From Actinomycetota bacterium (lineage in GTDB: Bacteria; Actinomycetota; Humimicrobiia; Humimicrobiales; Humimicrobiaceae): a DNA stretch of 7,763 nucleotides. The notes under the pieces were generated by a model that saw only the letters and a list, made by a program, of their open reading frames with translations, ran no database searches and was not told the DNA's origin. Made by a program: the position numbers and the translations under genes. Numbering within the stretch: position 1 is the first letter of the stretch; every line of letters begins with the position of its first letter. The stretch is taken from contig JAMCQQ010000448.1 of NCBI GenBank assembly GCA_023379515.1, forward strand, positions 1 to 7,763, given 5' to 3'. Below, one piece after another: positions 6,650-7,763 of the stretch.

Positions 6650-7396
6650 CTATATACCCATTCCGCCATCAAGGTTTAATACCGTACCTGTCATATAATC
6701 AGAATCTTTGCTTGCCAGGAACAATGCTGCCATTGCAACATCTTCGGGTCTGCCAAGCTTTCCGGCTGGAATTGAAGTTAAAAGCTTTTCTTTTATTTTT
6801 TCATCAAGTTTTTCTGTCATTTCCGTTTCAATATATCCTGGTGCAATAGCGTTTACCATTATACTTCTGCTTGCAACCTCCCTGGCAAGAGATTTAGTAA
6901 GGCCTATGAGCCCTGCTTTTGATGCAGAGTAATTGCACTGGCCGGCATTTCCCCTGATTCCCACAATGGAAGATATATTTATAATTTTGCCGCTTCTTTT
7001 TTTGATCATATGCCTGATAACGCTTTTTGAGCAAATAAAAGAACCTGTAAGATTAATGTCTATTACTTTTTTCCAGTCCTCAAGGCTCATTCGCATAATC
7101 AGATTATCTCTTGTTATCCCGGCATTATTTACCAGAACATCTACGGACTGATGTATGGCGGCAATTTCATCAAGAGCTTTTTCAACCTGAGACTCATCAG
7201 CAACATTAACATTTTTATAAAAAACTCTTTCTTTGCCATATATAGAAGACAAATCCTTTATGGTATTATCGCCCTGAACCTGATTTATATCAAAAATATA
7301 TACAGTTGCTCCTTCCTGCAGGAAGCACTGACTTATTTTTTTGCCAATACCTGCAGCTCCTCCGGTTATAACACATATTTTATTTTCAAGTTTCAT
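6650..7396 (-). CDS. fabG: 3-oxoacyl-[acyl-carrier-protein] reductase
   Basis: This 248-residue classical short-chain dehydrogenase/reductase performs the NADPH-dependent first reduction of the fatty-acid cycle. Visible are the Rossmann motif TGGAAGIGKKI (11-21), NNAGITRDNL (90-99), the catalytic tetrad Asn115-Ser143-Tyr156-Lys160, GNAGQCNYSASKAGLIG (149-165), SLAREVASR (169-177) and APGYIETEMT (185-194). The C-terminal LNLDGGMGI (240-248) is typical of FabG. Length matches the family. A strong AAGGA ribosome site lies 6 nt before the ATG. It follows fabD by 22 nt and precedes fabF by 51 nt, and this context favours FabG over other SDR enzymes. The acpP gene often found directly after fabG is absent. 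Confidence 0.95.
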   Translation of the reverse strand: MKLENKICVITGGAAGIGKKISQCFLQEGATVYIFDINQVQGDNTIKDLSSIYGKERVFYKNVNVADESQVEKALDEIAAIHQSVDVLVNNAGITRDNLIMRMSLEDWKKVIDINLTGSFICSKSVIRHMIKKRSGKIINISSIVGIRGNAGQCNYSASKAGLIGLTKSLAREVASRSIMVNAIAPGYIETEMTEKLDEKIKEKLLTSIPAGKLGRPEDVAMAALFLASKDSDYMTGTVLNLDGGMGI

Positions 7397-7418
7397 ATAT
7401 TTTCCTTCCGATTTTTAG

Positions 7419-7763
7419 TTAGCTTTTGTTGTTTTTTAAGTTTTCAAGATCATATAGGGTGTCAGTATTAAAAATTACTGCTTCTTCTTGCCCTGCCTTG
7501 GCAGCAATTCTCTTTACAAGTCCTGAAAGAACTTTTCCGGGTCCTACTTCAATGAATTTGGTAAAACCGGAATTTAGTAAGTTCTCGATACTTTCTACCC
7601 ATTGCACAGGATTTATAAGCTGTCTTACAAGAGTACTTTTTACTTCATTTTCCTTAATATATGCAACTTCAGTAGAAGAAAAAAAATCAATTTCGGGTTT
7701 ACCAAAAACTATGTGATTAGCGTCAAAATATTCAGCAAGTTTTTTAGAAGCTTCACTCATTAA
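7419..7763 (-). CDS. fabD: Malonyl-CoA:ACP transacylase, C-terminal part (5' end outside the window)
   Basis: This is the C-terminal ~114 residues of FabD, which loads the malonyl group onto acyl carrier protein. LVRQLINPVQWVESIENLL (44-62 counted from the Met at 7760) matches the conserved block holding the active-site Gln (Gln250 in E. coli), and FIEVGPGKVLSGLVKRI (69-85) is the characteristic C-terminal motif. The ATG at 7760 is not the start. It corresponds to the internal Met just after the catalytic His segment of E. coli FabD, and the preceding TTA codon continues the frame to the window edge. The nucleophile Ser and the catalytic His lie beyond the edge. The gene ends 22 nt before fabG, consistent with one leftward operon. 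Confidence 0.93.
   Translation of the reverse strand, partial: LMSEASKKLAEYFDANHIVFGKPEIDFFSSTEVAYIKENEVKSTLVRQLINPVQWVESIENLLNSGFTKFIEVGPGKVLSGLVKRIAAKAGQEEAVIFNTDTLYDLENLKNNKS

Noticed and set aside
7151..7471. 106-codon plus-strand open frame across the fabD-fabG junction
   Set aside because: It is antisense to fabG and the end of fabD, with a Phe/Ile-rich translation typical of reversed AT-rich coding DNA and no homology recognised.
7758..7760. ATG at 7760 as the start of a short fabD-like gene
   Set aside because: The frame stays open to the window edge (TTA codon just upstream), and this Met aligns with an internal Met of FabD, so the gene is cut by the window rather than truncated.

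Overview
This AT-rich window reads as chromosomal housekeeping DNA from a low-GC bacterium. A PP2C phosphatase next to a transmembrane Ser/Thr kinase with four extracellular PASTA repeats points to a Gram-positive-type (monoderm) lineage, either Bacillota-like or a low-GC actinobacterial or candidate lineage. The genus cannot be named from this sequence. The FabF C-terminal GFGGHN motif fits the same reading. There is no sign of mobile elements, CRISPR, tRNA or rRNA.

Layout: (1) 1-122 is AT-rich sequence downstream of a leftward gene. (2) 123-566 (-) encodes a Bcp-type peroxiredoxin with a single cysteine. (3) 567-899 is a 333-bp divergent intergenic region. It holds a plausible peroxiredoxin promoter, a rho-independent-terminator-like hairpin facing right (813-841), and a consensus -10 box so close to the phosphatase ATG that its mRNA may be leaderless. 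(4) 900-3527 (+) is a two-gene unit, PP2C phosphatase then PASTA kinase, the usual reversible Ser/Thr phosphorylation pair tied to cell-wall and growth control. (5) 7763-3510 (-) is a leftward fatty-acid initiation/elongation cluster in transcription order fabD (5' end beyond the window), fabG, fabF, accD, accA. These encode malonyl-CoA:ACP transacylase, 3-ketoacyl-ACP reductase, 3-ketoacyl-ACP synthase II and the two carboxyltransferase subunits of acetyl-CoA carboxylase.

The accA and kinase genes converge and overlap tail to tail by 18 bp, with no intrinsic terminator visible between them. The fab/acc cluster is compact (gaps of 22, 51, 11 and 33 nt), but acpP is not in its common place between fabG and fabF, and accB, fabZ and accC are not between fabF and accD. 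The enzymes themselves look intact and ordinary. The most unusual features are regulatory: the structured divergent region, the possible leaderless start and the convergent overlap. I found no convincing new multi-gene system.
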